64,000 nucleotides of DNA from Tachinus rufipes (taxonomy: Eukaryota > Arthropoda > Insecta > Coleoptera > Staphylinidae), in assembly GCA_963932245.1 (NCBI GenBank), contig OZ010750.1, forward strand, positions 40,200,963 through 40,264,962, written 5' to 3'. The number at the start of each line of letters is the position of its first letter. Positions within the stretch are counted from its first letter, which is position 1. Positions 21,291 to 35,100 of the stretch are shown here, piece after piece. The position numbers and the translations under genes are program-made. Below the pieces are notes generated by a model that worked only from the letters and a program-made list of their open reading frames with translations, ran no database searches and was not told the origin of the DNA.

Positions 21291-22272
21291 AGTGGTTGCG
21301 TAGGATATAATAAAGAAAATAAGATAAAGTTAGTTGATTTAATAATTAGATAAAATCGTGCAATATAAAATTAATATGGAGCAGTAAACATATTTGATTA
21401 TTCTGATGAAGCCTATCAACTGCTACAAAATGCATATTTTATTTTAGATAATAATAACTTAAATTTTAAAACAAAACAAAATAATATTTATACATTTGCT
21501 TTAGTTAAGCTTTTGCATATCATTAAATCTTTGTTTTTGTGCAAATCCTTCATATTTTTTGTTTTTACCTTGTAAAAATGTAACCTGAAGTTTGATCATG
21601 CTGAATTGATAAAGCATTATGTGATCGTGAGATTGAATTTAAATAAATTATTAATTTAGTTTATAATGTTATTGATGTAGCGCTTTTGGATTATATATTG
21701 AGCAACTTTGCGCTAAGTTTTGCTTTATAACAAAGTATATAATATTAGTGTATCTATTTAAGCAGCAAATGACTTTACTTTAAAGTAATCTTTTAGTAAA
21801 CATGACAAAATGCGTAATAACAATTATATTTGTTTTTAATAAAAGTAATATAATTACTATTCACTGCAAATTAACTGCATGTCTTGGTTTTATTCCAATA
21901 ATAGAAGAATAATGGTATTCCTTATATCAAAAGAAAAATAATTGTATTTTAAAGTTGTTTGTTTTTATTTTTATCAGATTATCATGTGTTAACATTAAAA
22001 TTAAAAATGGAAATTAATTGAAAAGATAGAAATAATAAAACTAAATCTAACAGAATAACTATAATGCAATGTTTGCAAAACATAAAATAATTCACTTGCA
22101 CTCTCACATTCACCCAGTATACAAACTTAAAATTTAAACATAAAAATACAAAATTAAGAGATTCACAGTAAATGTCCGTTTTACATTGATTACTAATTAC
22201 AATTGACAACAAAAATAGTCCGGTCTTCTTGCCACGTGTTCTTCACAAGCCAAAAGCAGCAAATTGCACCGG
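21291..22272. other. A+T-rich spacer, nothing recognised
   Basis: No protein domain, RNA gene or repeat structure was seen on either strand. The minus-strand open frame at 21,982-22,212 is low-complexity (F/L/V-rich) and is taken as chance. Confidence 0.45.
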
Positions 22273-22280
22273 GTTTTAAG

Positions 22281-22709
22281 CAGAGGTGTGGAGGAGTCGT
22301 TACAAAATTGTAGCGACTCCGACTTCGGCTCCGACTCCTTAATTTTTTTGTTTCGACTCCGACTCAATATCCAAAATTGTGCAAAATAGTGAGTGGGCTG
22401 TTACTGCGTTTCCACCAACACAAGTAAGTGTGGAGCGATTATTTTCAGCTTTAAAACTAATAAAATCGGATTTAAGGGCAACAAAAGAAGATATTTTATT
22501 TTTGCAAACAAACAGTTGTTAAATGTTTATTTATTTTAGTTTTGGTAAAAATTACCTTATTTAAAGCATTATTAATATGTATAATTTTTTGTATATTATT
22601 TCTTAATTTTTGTATTATTAAGGAGTCGGAGTCGGATTAGTTACAGTCGACTCCGACTCCTCAAATATTGGCAGACTCTACGACTCCAAACTCCGACTCC
22701 ACACCACTG
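22281..22709 (+). mobile_element. non-autonomous hAT transposon, 429 bp
   Basis: The ends are CAGAGGTGTGGAG on the left and CTCCACACCACTG on the right, imperfect inverted repeats of the CAG...CTG type expected for hAT. Subterminal arrays of GACTCC/GGAGTC motifs flank both ends. The 8 bp outside each end are GTTTTAAG (22,273-22,280) and GTTTTTAG (22,710-22,717), a target duplication with one mismatch. Inside is only the last part of a transposase, so this is a deletion derivative needing an outside transposase. Confidence 0.9.
22391..22522 (+). pseudogene. hAT transposase C-terminal dimerisation segment
   Basis: The 44-codon frame EWAVTAFPPTQVSVERLFSA, then LKLIKSDLRATKEDILFLQ, ends at a TAA at 22,520. 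It matches the hATC dimerisation region of hAT transposases (P-S--S-ER-FS------). There is no start codon or catalytic domain. It is the surviving 3' end of the parent gene inside the internally deleted element, and its frame is intact, which suggests a recent deletion. Confidence 0.85.
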
Positions 22710-22886
22710 GTTTTTAGACTACGGCAAACATGAGTGACGGCTCGCGGCTCGGGGTCTACCGCTGCGGCACTTTTTTATTTAAGAGTGTAAAAGAAAGGTA
22801 CAGTTAGCTTTCTGCTACAAATTTGATTTTCTATCTATATGTTCAATAATTAGAAAAGTATAAAAGTGACTTTGCATGTTGCATTG

Positions 22887-22889
<3 letters not shown>

Positions 22890-22922
<33 letters not shown>
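22890..22922. repeat. (AT)n microsatellite
   Basis: An uninterrupted alternating AT run of about 33 bp. Confidence 0.95.
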
Positions 22923-23539
22923 CATCTTTCTGTATATACAATGAAATAAATATATTTACTACAACTATAATACTAATTAACTGTGAATACTTAACTTAGA
23001 ATAATTAATAAAAAAAATGCTGGGTGTTAAAATTTCATATACAAATTTGAATTTTACATTTCACGGACAGCGTATTCAATATCTCAGACTAGGCAATTAT
23101 TTCCGATATTTTATTTATAAAATCACGTTTCATCTTGTTGCCCTAGTTACAACAAATCAATACTTTTGACAACAGCGCACATAGTCTGTGTTAGAGAGTG
23201 TCTGTATTATCTCCGGGGACCATAGGACGTAGGCGACTTGACGTTTGAATTCGTTAAATATTGTAGCACACTTTTGTCATATGTATAGTAAACTGTATTA
23301 AAATATACTATTGTGGCAAAAAATACCATATTTTAAAAATTAAAAAAAAAAAACGTTATAACCGGTTACAAAACTATTATCTATTGCTAACATTATTTTT
23401 CAGCCAAGTTCTCCTATACCAAGTACCCACCGATCAAAAGTTGATCTCCAACACCAAAATTAGATCTTATTGAACGTGTGCTTTAGGAAGATTATCACTA
23501 ATTTAAGTGATGTGATTATGTTAATTAATTAGATATATT
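22923..23539. other. spacer, nothing recognised
   Basis: No supported gene or repeat. The stretch 23,150-23,260 is less A+T-rich than its surroundings but matches no motif I know. Confidence 0.4.
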
Positions 23540-23700
23540 GGGCCGTATTTATAAAAGAGAAAGAAATCCTTCTAAGCATAAGGTAGAAGTATAAGGTTGT
23601 GCTCTTAAGTAAAAGGTAGAAGCATAAGTATTTCCTTCTTTCTGTATTTATAACCATTACCTTATACTTGCGAGGATATCCTACATATATTTGAGTAAAA
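23540..23700. repeat. possible transposon end with subterminal repeats
   Basis: Begins GGGCCGTATTTATAAA, a style seen at the ends of PIF/Harbinger-type elements. Direct copies of AGGTAGAAGYATAAG lie at about 23,582 and 23,616, and an inverted partial copy (CCTTATACTTG) at about 23,661. The other end of the element is not found because array 1 follows. Confidence 0.35.
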
Positions 23701-23855
23701 GAGTTGATGGCGCATGCATGTCTGAACATGTTCTAACGTGATGTACCGCTCTCTGCACTTCCGTTTTATTTTGTTAGTCTTAATTTACTTGTGTCACGGG
23801 TCACGCCGTCTCGTGTTTTATGAGTACCTAGGTACCGATTTTGTTATCAGTGAAC

Positions 23856-24121
23856 ATGTCTTCGTCGAGTAGTGAGAGTGACAGTGAAAGTGTGGAAAAC
23901 AATGTAAATGAACTACAGTTCATATCAAATGAAATTTTAAGTGCTCCTGTTATTCTAGAAAAATCACAGGTACCAAAGATAAAACGAAAAAAAAGATGAA
24001 GCTATTGAGGAGGCAACGAAAAAGTATGAAAGGACCTTTGGTAAGCCATTAAATGCAAAAGGTTTATTAAAAAAAGTTAATAATATGAAGTACAAGTATT
24101 TTGTCTTAGTTCCGATTTTAT
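23856..24121 (+). pseudogene. Harbinger-like accessory ORF start, cut by satellite
   Basis: An ATG at 23,856 opens MSSSSSESDSESVENNVNEL and runs 47 codons to a TGA at 23,997, just after a run of eight A. One base of frame change in that run continues the protein as DEAIEEATKKYERTFGKPLN, then AKGLLKKVNNMK (to about 24,090). This lysine-rich helical segment resembles the small Myb/MADF-like proteins encoded beside PIF/Harbinger or ISL2EU transposases; that assignment is tentative. At 24,091 the frame passes straight into the first satellite monomer and stops near 24,119. A transposon-like end lies about 300 bp upstream, which supports a mobile-element origin. It could instead be the first exon of a host gene, with GAA|GTACAAGT as a weak donor. 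Confidence 0.4.
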
Positions 24122-24789
24122 AATTGTAAACAAATGCATATTGACATAAAATTCATTTAAATTTAAATTTAATAATAGATTATAATATTTATTGTATTCA
24201 TACAAGTATTTTGTCTTATTTTTATATTTATAATTGTAAACAAATGCATATTGACATAAAATTCATTTGAATTTAAATTTTATAATAGATTATAATATTT
24301 ATTGTATTCATACAAGTATTTTGTCTTATTTTTATATTTATAATTGTTAGCAAATGCATATTGACATAAAATTCATTTAAATTTAAATTTGATAATAGAT
24401 TATAATATTTATTGTATTCATACAAGTATTTTGTCTTATTTCCGATTTTATATTTGTAAACAAATGCATATTGACATAAAATTCATTTAAATTTAAATTT
24501 AATAATAGATTTTAATATTTATTGTATTCATACAAGTATTTTGTCTTATTTTCATATTTTTAATTGTAAACAAATGCATATTGACATAAAATTCATTTAA
24601 ATTTAAATTTAATAATAGATTATAATATTTATTGTATTCATACAAGTATTTTGTCTTATTTTCATATTTATAATTGTAAACAAATGCATATTGACATAAA
24701 ATTCATTTAAATTTAAATTTAATAATAGATTATAATATTTATTTTATTCATACAAATATTTTGTCTTTTTTTCATATTTATAATTGTAA

Positions 24790-27700
24790 ACAAATGCATA
24801 TTGACATAAAATTCATTTGAATTTAAATTTAATAATAGATTATAATATTTATTGTATTCATACAAGTATTTTGTCTTATTTCCGATTTTATAATTGTAAA
24901 CAAATGCATATTGACATAAAATTCATTTAAATTTAAATTAATAATAGATTATAATATTTATTGTATTCATACAAGTATTTTGTTTTATTTCCGATTTTAT
25001 AATTGTAAACAAATGCATATTGACATAAAATTCATTTAAATTTAATTATAGATTATAATAATTATTGTATTCATACAAGTATTTTGTCTTATTTCCGATT
25101 TTATATTTGTAAACAAATGCATATTGACATAAAATTCATTTAAATTTAAATTTAATAATAGATTTTAATATTTATTGTATTCATACAAGTATTTTGTCTT
25201 ATTTTCATATTTTTAATTGTAAACAAATGCATATTGACATAAAATTCATTTAAATTTAATAATAGATTATAATATTTATTGTATTCATACAAGTATTTTG
25301 TCTTATTTTCATATTTATAATTGTAAACAAATGCATATTGACATAAAATTCATTTAAATTTAAATTTAATAATAGATTATAATATATATTTTATTCATAC
25401 AAATATTTTGTCTTTTTTCCATATTTATAATTGTAAACAAATGCATATTGACATAAAATTCATTTAAATTTAAATTTAATAATAGATTATAATATTAATT
25501 GTATTCATACAAGTATTTTGTCTTATTTCCGATTTTATAATTGTAAACAAATGCATAATGACATAAAATTCATTTAAATTTAAATTTAATAATAGATTAT
25601 AATATTTTTTGTATTCATACAAGTATTTTGTCTTATTTCCGATTTTATAATTGTAAACAAATGCATATTGACATAAAATTTATTTAAATTTAAATTTAAT
25701 TATAGATTATAATATTTGTTGTATTCATACAAGTATTTTGTCTTATTTCCGATTTTATAATTGTAAACAAATGCATATTGACATAAAATTTATTTAAATT
25801 TATATTTATTAATAGATTATAATATTTATTGTATTCATACAAGTATTTTGTCTTATTTCCGATTTTATAATTGTATTCAAATGCATATTGACATAAAATT
25901 CATTTAAATTTAAATTTACTAAAAGATTATAATATTTATTGTGTTCATACAAGTATTTTGCCTTAGTTCCGATTTTATAATTGTAAACAAATGCATATTG
26001 ACATAAAATTCATTTAAATTTAAATTTAATAATAGATTATAATATTTATTGTATTCATACAAGTATTTTGTCTTATTTCCAATTTTATAATTTTAAACAA
26101 ATGCATATTGACATAAAATTCATTTAAATTTAAATTTAATTATAGATTATAATATTTATTGTATTCATACAAGTATTTTGTCTTATTTCCGTTTTTATAA
26201 TTGTAAACAAATGCATATTGACATAAAATTCATTTAAATTTAAATTTAATAATAGGTTATAATATTTATTGTATTCATACAAGTATTTTGTCTTATATTC
26301 AATTTTATAATTGTAAACAAATGCATATTAACATTAAATTTATTTAAATTTAAATTTAATAATATATTATAATATTTATTGTATTCATACAAGTATTTTG
26401 TCTTATTTCCGATTTTATAATTGTAAACAAATGCATATTGACATAAAATTCATTTATATTTAATTTAATAATAGATTATAATATTTATTGTATTTATACA
26501 AGTATTTTGTCTTATTTCCGATTTTATAATTGTAAACAAATGCATATTGACATAAAATTCATTTAAATTTAATAATAGATTATAATATTTATTGTATTCA
26601 TAAAAGTATTTTGTCTTATTTCCGATTTTATAATTGTAAACAAATGCATATTGACATAAAATTCATTTAAATTTAATAATAGATTATAATATTTATTGTA
26701 TTCATACAAGTATTTTGTCTTATTTCCGATTTTATAATTGTATACAAATGCATATTGACATAAAATTCATTTTAATTTAAATTTACTAATAGATTATAAT
26801 ATTTATTGTGTTCATACAAGTATTTTGTCTTAGTTCCGATTTTATAATTGTAAACAAATGCATATTGACATAAAATTCATTTAAATTTAAATTTAATAAT
26901 AGATTATAATATTTATTGTATTCATACAAGTATTTTGTCTTATTTTTATATTTATAATTGTAAACAAATGCATATTGACATAAAATTCATTTGAATTTAA
27001 ATTTAATAATAGATTATAATATTTATTGTATTCATACAAGTATTTTGTCTTATTTCCGATTTTATAATTGTAAACAAATGCATATTGACATAAAATTCAT
27101 TTAAATTTAAATTAATAATAGATTATAATATTTATTGTATTCATACAAGTATTTTGTTTTATTTCCGATTTTATAATTGTAAACAAATGCATATTGACAT
27201 AAAATTCATTTAAATTTAATTATAGATTATAATATTTATTGTATTCATACAAGTATTTTGTCTTATTTCCGATTTTATATTTGTAAACAAATGCATATTG
27301 ACATAAAATTCATTTAAATTTAAATTTAATAATAGATTTTAATATTTATTGTATTCATACAAGTATTTTGTCTTATTTTCATATTTTTAATTGTAAACAA
27401 ATGCATATTGACATAAAATTCATTTAAATTTAATAATAGATTATAATATTTATTGTATTCATACAAGTATTTTGTCTTATTTTCATATTTATAATTGTAA
27501 ACAAATGCATATTGACATAAAATTCATTTAAATTTAAATTTAATAATAGATTATAATATATATTTTATTCATACAAATATTTTGTCTTTTTTCCATATTT
27601 ATAATTGTAAACAAATGCATATTGACATAAAATTCATTTAAATTTAAATTTAATAATAGATTATAATATTTATTGTATTCATACAAGTATTTTGTCTTAT

Positions 27701-29137
27701 TTCCGATTTTATAATTGTAAACAAATGCATAATGACATAAAATTCATTTAAATTTAAATTTAATAATAGATTATAATATTTTTTGTATTCATACAAGTAT
27801 TTTGTCTTATTTCCGATTTTATAATTGTAAACAAATGCATATTGACATAAAATTTATTTAAATTTAAATTTAAATATAGATTATAATATTTGTTGTATTC
27901 ATACAAGTATTTTGTCTTATTTCCGATTTTATAATTGTAAACAAATGCATATTGACATAAAATTTATTTAAATTTATATTTATTAATAGATTATAATATT
28001 TATTGTATTCATACAAGTATTTTGTCTTATTTCCGATTTTATAATTGTATTCAAATGCATATTGACATAAAATTCATTTAAATTTAAATTTACTAAAAGA
28101 TTATAATATTTATTGTGTTCATACAAGTATTTTGTCTTAGTTCCGATTTTATAATTGTAAACAAATGCATATTGACATAAAATTCATTTAAATTTAAATT
28201 TAATAATAGATTATAATATTTATTGTATTCATACAAGTATTTTGTCTTATTTCCAATTTTATAATTTTAAACAAATGCATATTGACATAAAATTCATTTA
28301 AATTTAAATTTAATTATAGATTATAATATTTATTGTATTCATACAAGTATTTTGTCTTATTTCCGTTTTTATAATTGTAAACAAATGCATATTGACATAA
28401 AATTCATTTAAATTTAAATTTAATAATAGGTTATAATATTTATTGTATTCATACAAGTATTTTGTCTTATATTCAATTTTATAATTGTAAACAAATGCAT
28501 ATTAACATTAAATTTATTTAAATTTAAATTTAATAATATATTATAATATTTATTGTATTCATACAAGTATTTTGTCTTATTTCCGATTTTATAATTGTAA
28601 ACAAATGCATATTGACATAAAATTCATTTATATTTAATTTAATAATAGATTATAATATTTATTGTATTTATACAAGTATTTTGTCTTATTTCCGATTTTA
28701 TAATTGTAAACAAATGCATATTGACATAAAATTCATTTAAATTTAATAATAGATTATAATATTTATTGTATTCATAAAAGTATTTTGTCTTATTTCCGAT
28801 TTTATAATTGTAAACAAATGCATATTGACATAAAATTCATTTAAATTTAATAATAGATTATAATATTTATTGTATTCATACAAGTATTTTGTCTTATTTC
28901 CGATTTTATAATTGTATACAAATGCATATTGACATAAAATTCATTTTAATTTAAATTTACTAATAGATTATAATATTTATTGTGTTCATACAAGTATTTT
29001 GTCTTAGTTCCGATTTTATAATTGTAAACAAATGCATATTGACATAAAATTCATTTAAATTTAAATTTAATAATAGATTATAATATTTATTGTATTCATA
29101 CAAGTATTTTGTCTTATTTTTATATTTATAATTGTAA
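24790..29137. repeat. 2174-bp tandem higher-order duplication in array 1
   Basis: Rare variants recur at a fixed 2174-bp offset: AAATTAATAATA at about 24,937 and 27,111, ATAGG at 26,252 and 28,426, and ATTAACATTA at 26,327 and 28,501. CATTTGAATTT at 24,817 pairs with 26,991. Two adjacent blocks of about 20 monomers are therefore copies. The limits are approximate. Confidence 0.85.
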
Positions 29138-32100
29138 ACAAATGCATATTGACATAAAATTCATTTGAATTTAAATTTTATAATAGATTATAATATTTAT
29201 TGTATTCATACAAGTATTTTGTCTTATTTTTATATTTATAATTGTTAGCAAATGCATATTGACATAAAATTCATTTAAATTTAAATTTAATAATAGATTA
29301 TAATATTTATTGTATTCATACAAGTATTTTGTCTTATTTCCGATTTTATATTTGTAAACAAATGCATATTGACATAAAATTCATTTAAATTTAAATTTAA
29401 TAATAGATTTTAATATTTATTGTATTCATACAAGTATTTTGTCTTATTTTCATATTTTTAATTGTAAACAAATGCATATTGACATAAAATTCATTTAAAT
29501 TTAAATTTAATAATAGATTATAATATTTATTGTATTCATACAAGTATTTTGTCTTATTTTCATATTTATAATTGTAAACAAATGCATATTGACATAAAAT
29601 TCATTTAAATTTAAATTTAATAATAGAATATAATATTTATTGTATTCATACAAGTATTTTGTCTTATTTTCATATTTATAATTGTAAACAAATGCATATT
29701 GACATAAAATTCATTTGAATTTAAATTTAATAATAGATTTTAATATTTATTGTATTCATACAAGTATTTTGTCTTATTTCCGATTTTATAATTGTAAACA
29801 AATGCATATTGACATAAAATTCATTTAAATTTAAATTAATAATAGATTATAATATTTATTGTATTCATACAAGTATTTTGTTTTATTTCCGATTTTATAA
29901 TTGTAAACAAATGCATATTGACATAAAATTTATTTAAATTTAATTATAGATTATAATATTTATTGTATTTATTAAAGTATTTTGTCTTATTTCCGATTTT
30001 ATAATTGTAAACAAATGCATATTGACATAAAATTCATTTAAATTTAAATTTAATAATAGAGTATAATATTTATTGTATTCATACAAGTATTTTGTCTTAT
30101 TTCCGATTTTATAATTGTAAACAAATGCATATTGACATAAAATTTATTTAAATTTAAATTTAATCATAGATTATAATATTTGTTGAATTCATACAAGTAT
30201 TTTGTCTTATTTCCGATTTTATAATTGTAAACAAATGCATATTGACATAAAATTCATTTAAATTTAAATTTAATAATAGATTATAATATTTATTGTGTTC
30301 ATACACGTATTTTGTCTTATTTTCATATTTTTAATTGTAAACAAATGCATATTGACATAAAATTCATTTAAATTTAAATTTATTAATAGATTATAATATT
30401 TATTGTATTCATACAAGTTTTTTGTCTTATTTTCATATTTATAATTGTAAACAAATGCATATTGACATAAAATTCATTTAAATTTAAATTTAATAATAGA
30501 TTATAATATTTATTTTATTCATACAAATATTTTGTCTTTTTTCCATATTTATAATTGTAAACAAATGCATATTGACATAAAATTCATTTAAATTTAAATT
30601 TAATAATAGATTATAATATTTATTGTATTCATACAAGTATTTTGTCTTATTTTTATATTTATAATTGTTAGCAAATGCATATTGACATAAAATTCATTTA
30701 AATTTAAATTTAATAATAGATTAAAATATTTATTGTATTCATACAAGTATTTTGTCTTATTTCCGATTTTATATTTGTAAACAAATGCATATTGACATAA
30801 AATTTATTTAAATTTAAATTTAATAATAGATTTTAATATTTATTGTATTCATACAAGTATTTTGTCTTATTTTCATATTTTTAATTGTAAACAAATGCAT
30901 ATTGACATAAAATTTATTTAAATTTAATAATAGATTATAATATTTATTGTATTCATACAAGTATTTTGTCTTATTTTCATATTTATAATTGTAAACAAAT
31001 GCATATTGACATAAAATTCATTTAAATTTAAATTTAATAATAGATTATAATATATATTTTATTCATACAAATATTTTGTCTTTTTTCCATATTTATAATT
31101 GTAAACAAATGCATATTGACATAAAATTCATTTAAATTTAAATTTAATAATAGATTATAATATTTATTGTATTCATACAAGTATTTTGTCTTATTTCCGA
31201 TTTTATAATTGTAAACAAATGCATATTGACATAAAATTTATTTAAATTTAAATTTAATTATAGATTATAATATTTGTTGTATTCATACAAGTATTTTGTC
31301 TTATTTCCGATTTTATAATTGTAAACAAATGCATATTGACATAAAATTTATTTAAATTTATATTTATTAATAGATTATAATATTTATTGTATTCATACAA
31401 GTATTTTGTCTTATTTCCGATTTTATAATTGTATTCAAATGCATATTGACATAAAATTCATTTAAATTTAAATTTACTAAAAGATTATAATATTTATTGT
31501 GTTCATACAAGTATTTTGTCTTAGTTCCGATTTTATAATTGTAAACAAATGCATATTGACATAAAATTCATTTAAATTTAAATTTAATAATAGATTATAA
31601 TATTTATTGTATTCATACAAGTATTTTGTCTTATTTCCGATTTTATAATTGTAAACAAATGCATATTGACATAAAATTTATTTAAATTTAAATTTAATCA
31701 TAGATTATAATATTTATTGTATTCATACAAGTATTTTGTTTTATTTTTATATTTATAATTGTAAACAAATGCATATTGACATAAAATTCATTTGAATTTA
31801 AATTTTATAATAGATTATAATATTTATTGTATTCATACAAGTATTTTGTCTTATTTTTATATTTATAATTGTTAGCAAATGCATATTGACATAAAATTCA
31901 TTTAAATTTAAATTTAATAATAGATTATAATATTTATTGTATTCATACAAGTATTTTGTCTTATTTCCGATTTTATATTTGTAAACAAATGCATATTGAT
32001 ATAAAATTCATTTAAATTTAAATTTAATAATAGATTTTAATATTTATTGTATTCATACAAGTATTTTGTCTTATTTTCATATTTTTAATTGTAAACAAAT

Positions 32101-32199
32101 GCATATTGACATAAAATTCATTTAAATTTAAATTTAATAATAGATTATAATATTTATTGTATTCATACAAGTATTTTGTCTTATTTCCGATTTTATAAT

Positions 32200-35100
32200 T
32201 GTAAACAAATGCATATTGACATAAAATTCATTTAAATTTAATAATAGATTATAATATTTATTGTATTCGTAAAAGTATTTTGTCTTATTTCCGATTTTAT
32301 AATTGTAAACAAACGCATATTGACATAAAATTCATTTAAATTTAAATTTAATAATAGATTATAATATTTATTGTATTCATACAAGTATTTTGTCTTATTT
32401 CCGATTTTATAATTGTAAACAAATGCATAATGACATAAAATTCATTTAAATTTAAATTTAATAATAGATTATAATATTTTTTGTATTCATACAAGTATTT
32501 TGTCTTATTTCCGATTTTATAATTGTAAACAAATGCATATTGACATAAAATTTATTTAAATTTAAATTTAATCATAGATTATAATATTTGTTGTATTCAT
32601 ACAAGTATTTTGTCTTATTTCCGATTTTATAATTGTAAACAAATGCATATTGACATAAAATTCAATTAAATTTAAATTTAATAATAGATTATAATATTTA
32701 TTGTATTCATACAAGTATTTTGTCTTTTTTCCAATTTTATAATTTTAAACAAATGCATATTGACATAAAATTTATTTAAATTTAAATTTAATAATAGATT
32801 ATAATATTTATTGTATTCATACAAGTATTTTGTCTTATTTCCGATTTTATAATTGTAAACAAATGCATATTGACATAAAATTCATTTAAATTTAATAATA
32901 GATTATAATATTTATTGTATTCATAAAAGTATTTTGTCTTATTTCCGATTTTATAATTGTAAACAAATGCATATTGACATAAAATTCATTTAAATTTAAT
33001 AATAGATTATAATATTTATTGTATTCATAAAAGTATTTTGTCTTATTTCCGATTTTATAATTGTAAACAAATGCATATTGAAAAAAAATTCATTTAAATT
33101 TAAATTTAATAATAGATTATAATATTTATTGTATTCATACAAGTATTTGGTCTTATTTCCGATTTTATAATTGTAAACAAATGCATAATGACATAAAATT
33201 CATTTAAAATTAAATTTAATAATAGATTATAATATTTTTTGTATTCATACAAGTATTTTGTCTTATTTCCGATTTTATAATTGTAAACAAATGCATATTG
33301 ACATAAAATTTATTTAAATTTAAATTTAATCATAGATTATAATATTTATTGTATTCATACAAGTATTTTGTCTTATTTCCGATTGTATAATTGTAAACAA
33401 ATGCATATTGACATAAAATTCATTTAAATTTAAATTTAATAATAGATTATATAATTTATTGTATTCATACAAGTATTTTGTCTTATTTCCAATTTTATAA
33501 TTGTAAACATATGCATATTGACATAAAATTCATTTAAATTTAAATTTAGTAATAGATTATAATATTTATTGTATTCATACAAGTATTTTGTCTTATTTCC
33601 GATTTTATAATTGTATACAAATGCATATTGACATAAAATTCATTTAAATTTAAATTTACTAATAGATTATAATATTTATTGTGTTCATACAAGTATTTTG
33701 TCTTAGTTCCGATTTTAGAATTGTAAACAAATGCATATTGACATAAAATTCATTTAAATTTAAATTTAATAATAGATTATAATATTTATTGTATTCATAC
33801 AAGTATTTTGTCTTATTTTTATATTTATAATTGTAAACAAATGCATATTGACATAAAATTCATTTGAATTTAAATTTTATAATAGATTATAATATTTATT
33901 GTATTCATACAAGTATTTTGTCTTATTTTTATATTTATAATTGTTAGCAAATGCATATTGACATAAAATTCATTTAAATTTAAATTTAATAATAGATTAT
34001 AATATTTATTGTATTCATACAAGTATTTTGTCTTATTTTCATATTTATAATTGTAAACAAATGCATATTGACATAAAATTTATTTAAATTTAAATTTAAT
34101 AATAGATTATAATTTTTATTTTATTCATACAAATATTTTGTCTTTTTTTCATATTTATAATTGTAAACAAATGCATATTGACATAAAATTCATTTAAATT
34201 TATATTTAATAATAGATTATAATATTTATTGTATTCATACAAATATTTTGTCTTATTTTTATATTTATAATTGTAAACAAATGCATATTGACATAAAATT
34301 CATTTGAATTTAAATTTAATAATAGATTATAATATTTATTGTATTCATACAAGTATTTTGTCTTATTTCCGATTTTATAATTGTAAACAAATGCATATTG
34401 ACATAAAATTCATTTAAATTTAATTTAATAATAGATTATAATATTTATTGTATTCATACAAGTATTTTGTTTTATTTCCGATTTTATAATTGTAAACAAA
34501 TGCATATTGACATAAAATTCATTTAAATTTATTTATAGATTATAATATTTATTGTATTCATAAAAGTATTTTGTCTTATTTCCGATTTTATAATTGTAAA
34601 CAAATGCATATTGACATAAAATTCATTTAAATTTAAATTTAATAATATATTATAATATTTATTGTATTCATACAAGTATTTTGTCTTATTTCCGATTTTA
34701 TAATTGTAAACAAATGCATATTGACATAAAATTCATTTAAATTTAAATTTAATAATAGATTATAATATTTATTGTATTCATACAAGTATTTTGTCTTATT
34801 TCCGATTTTATAATTGTAAACAAATGCATATTGACATAAAATTCATTTAAATTTAAATTAATAATAGATTATAATATTTATTGTATTCATACAAATATTT
34901 TGTCTTATTTCCGATTTTATAATTGTAAACAAATGCATATTGACATAAAATTCATTTAAATTTAATAATAGATTATAATATTTATTGTATTCGTAAAAGT
35001 ATTTTGTCTTATTTCCGATTTTATAATTGTAAACAAATGCATATTGACATAAAATTCATTTAAATTTAAATTTAATAATAGATTATAATATTTATTGTAT

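Noticed and set aside
15331..21310. Target-site duplication for the I-clade LINE
   Set aside because: The flank before the tail (CATAAGGAGA) has no convincing copy beyond the presumed 5' end near 21,290-21,320.
21099..21353. Plus-strand open frame over the LINE leader
   Set aside because: It runs antisense across the hairpin-rich 5' leader of the I-clade element and matches no family; taken as a shadow.
21982..22212. Minus-strand frame of 76 codons
   Set aside because: Composition is F/L/V-rich with no recognisable domain; expected by chance.
23529..23729. Minus-strand frame of 66 codons
   Set aside because: It overlaps the subterminal repeats of a likely transposon end and shows no protein motif.
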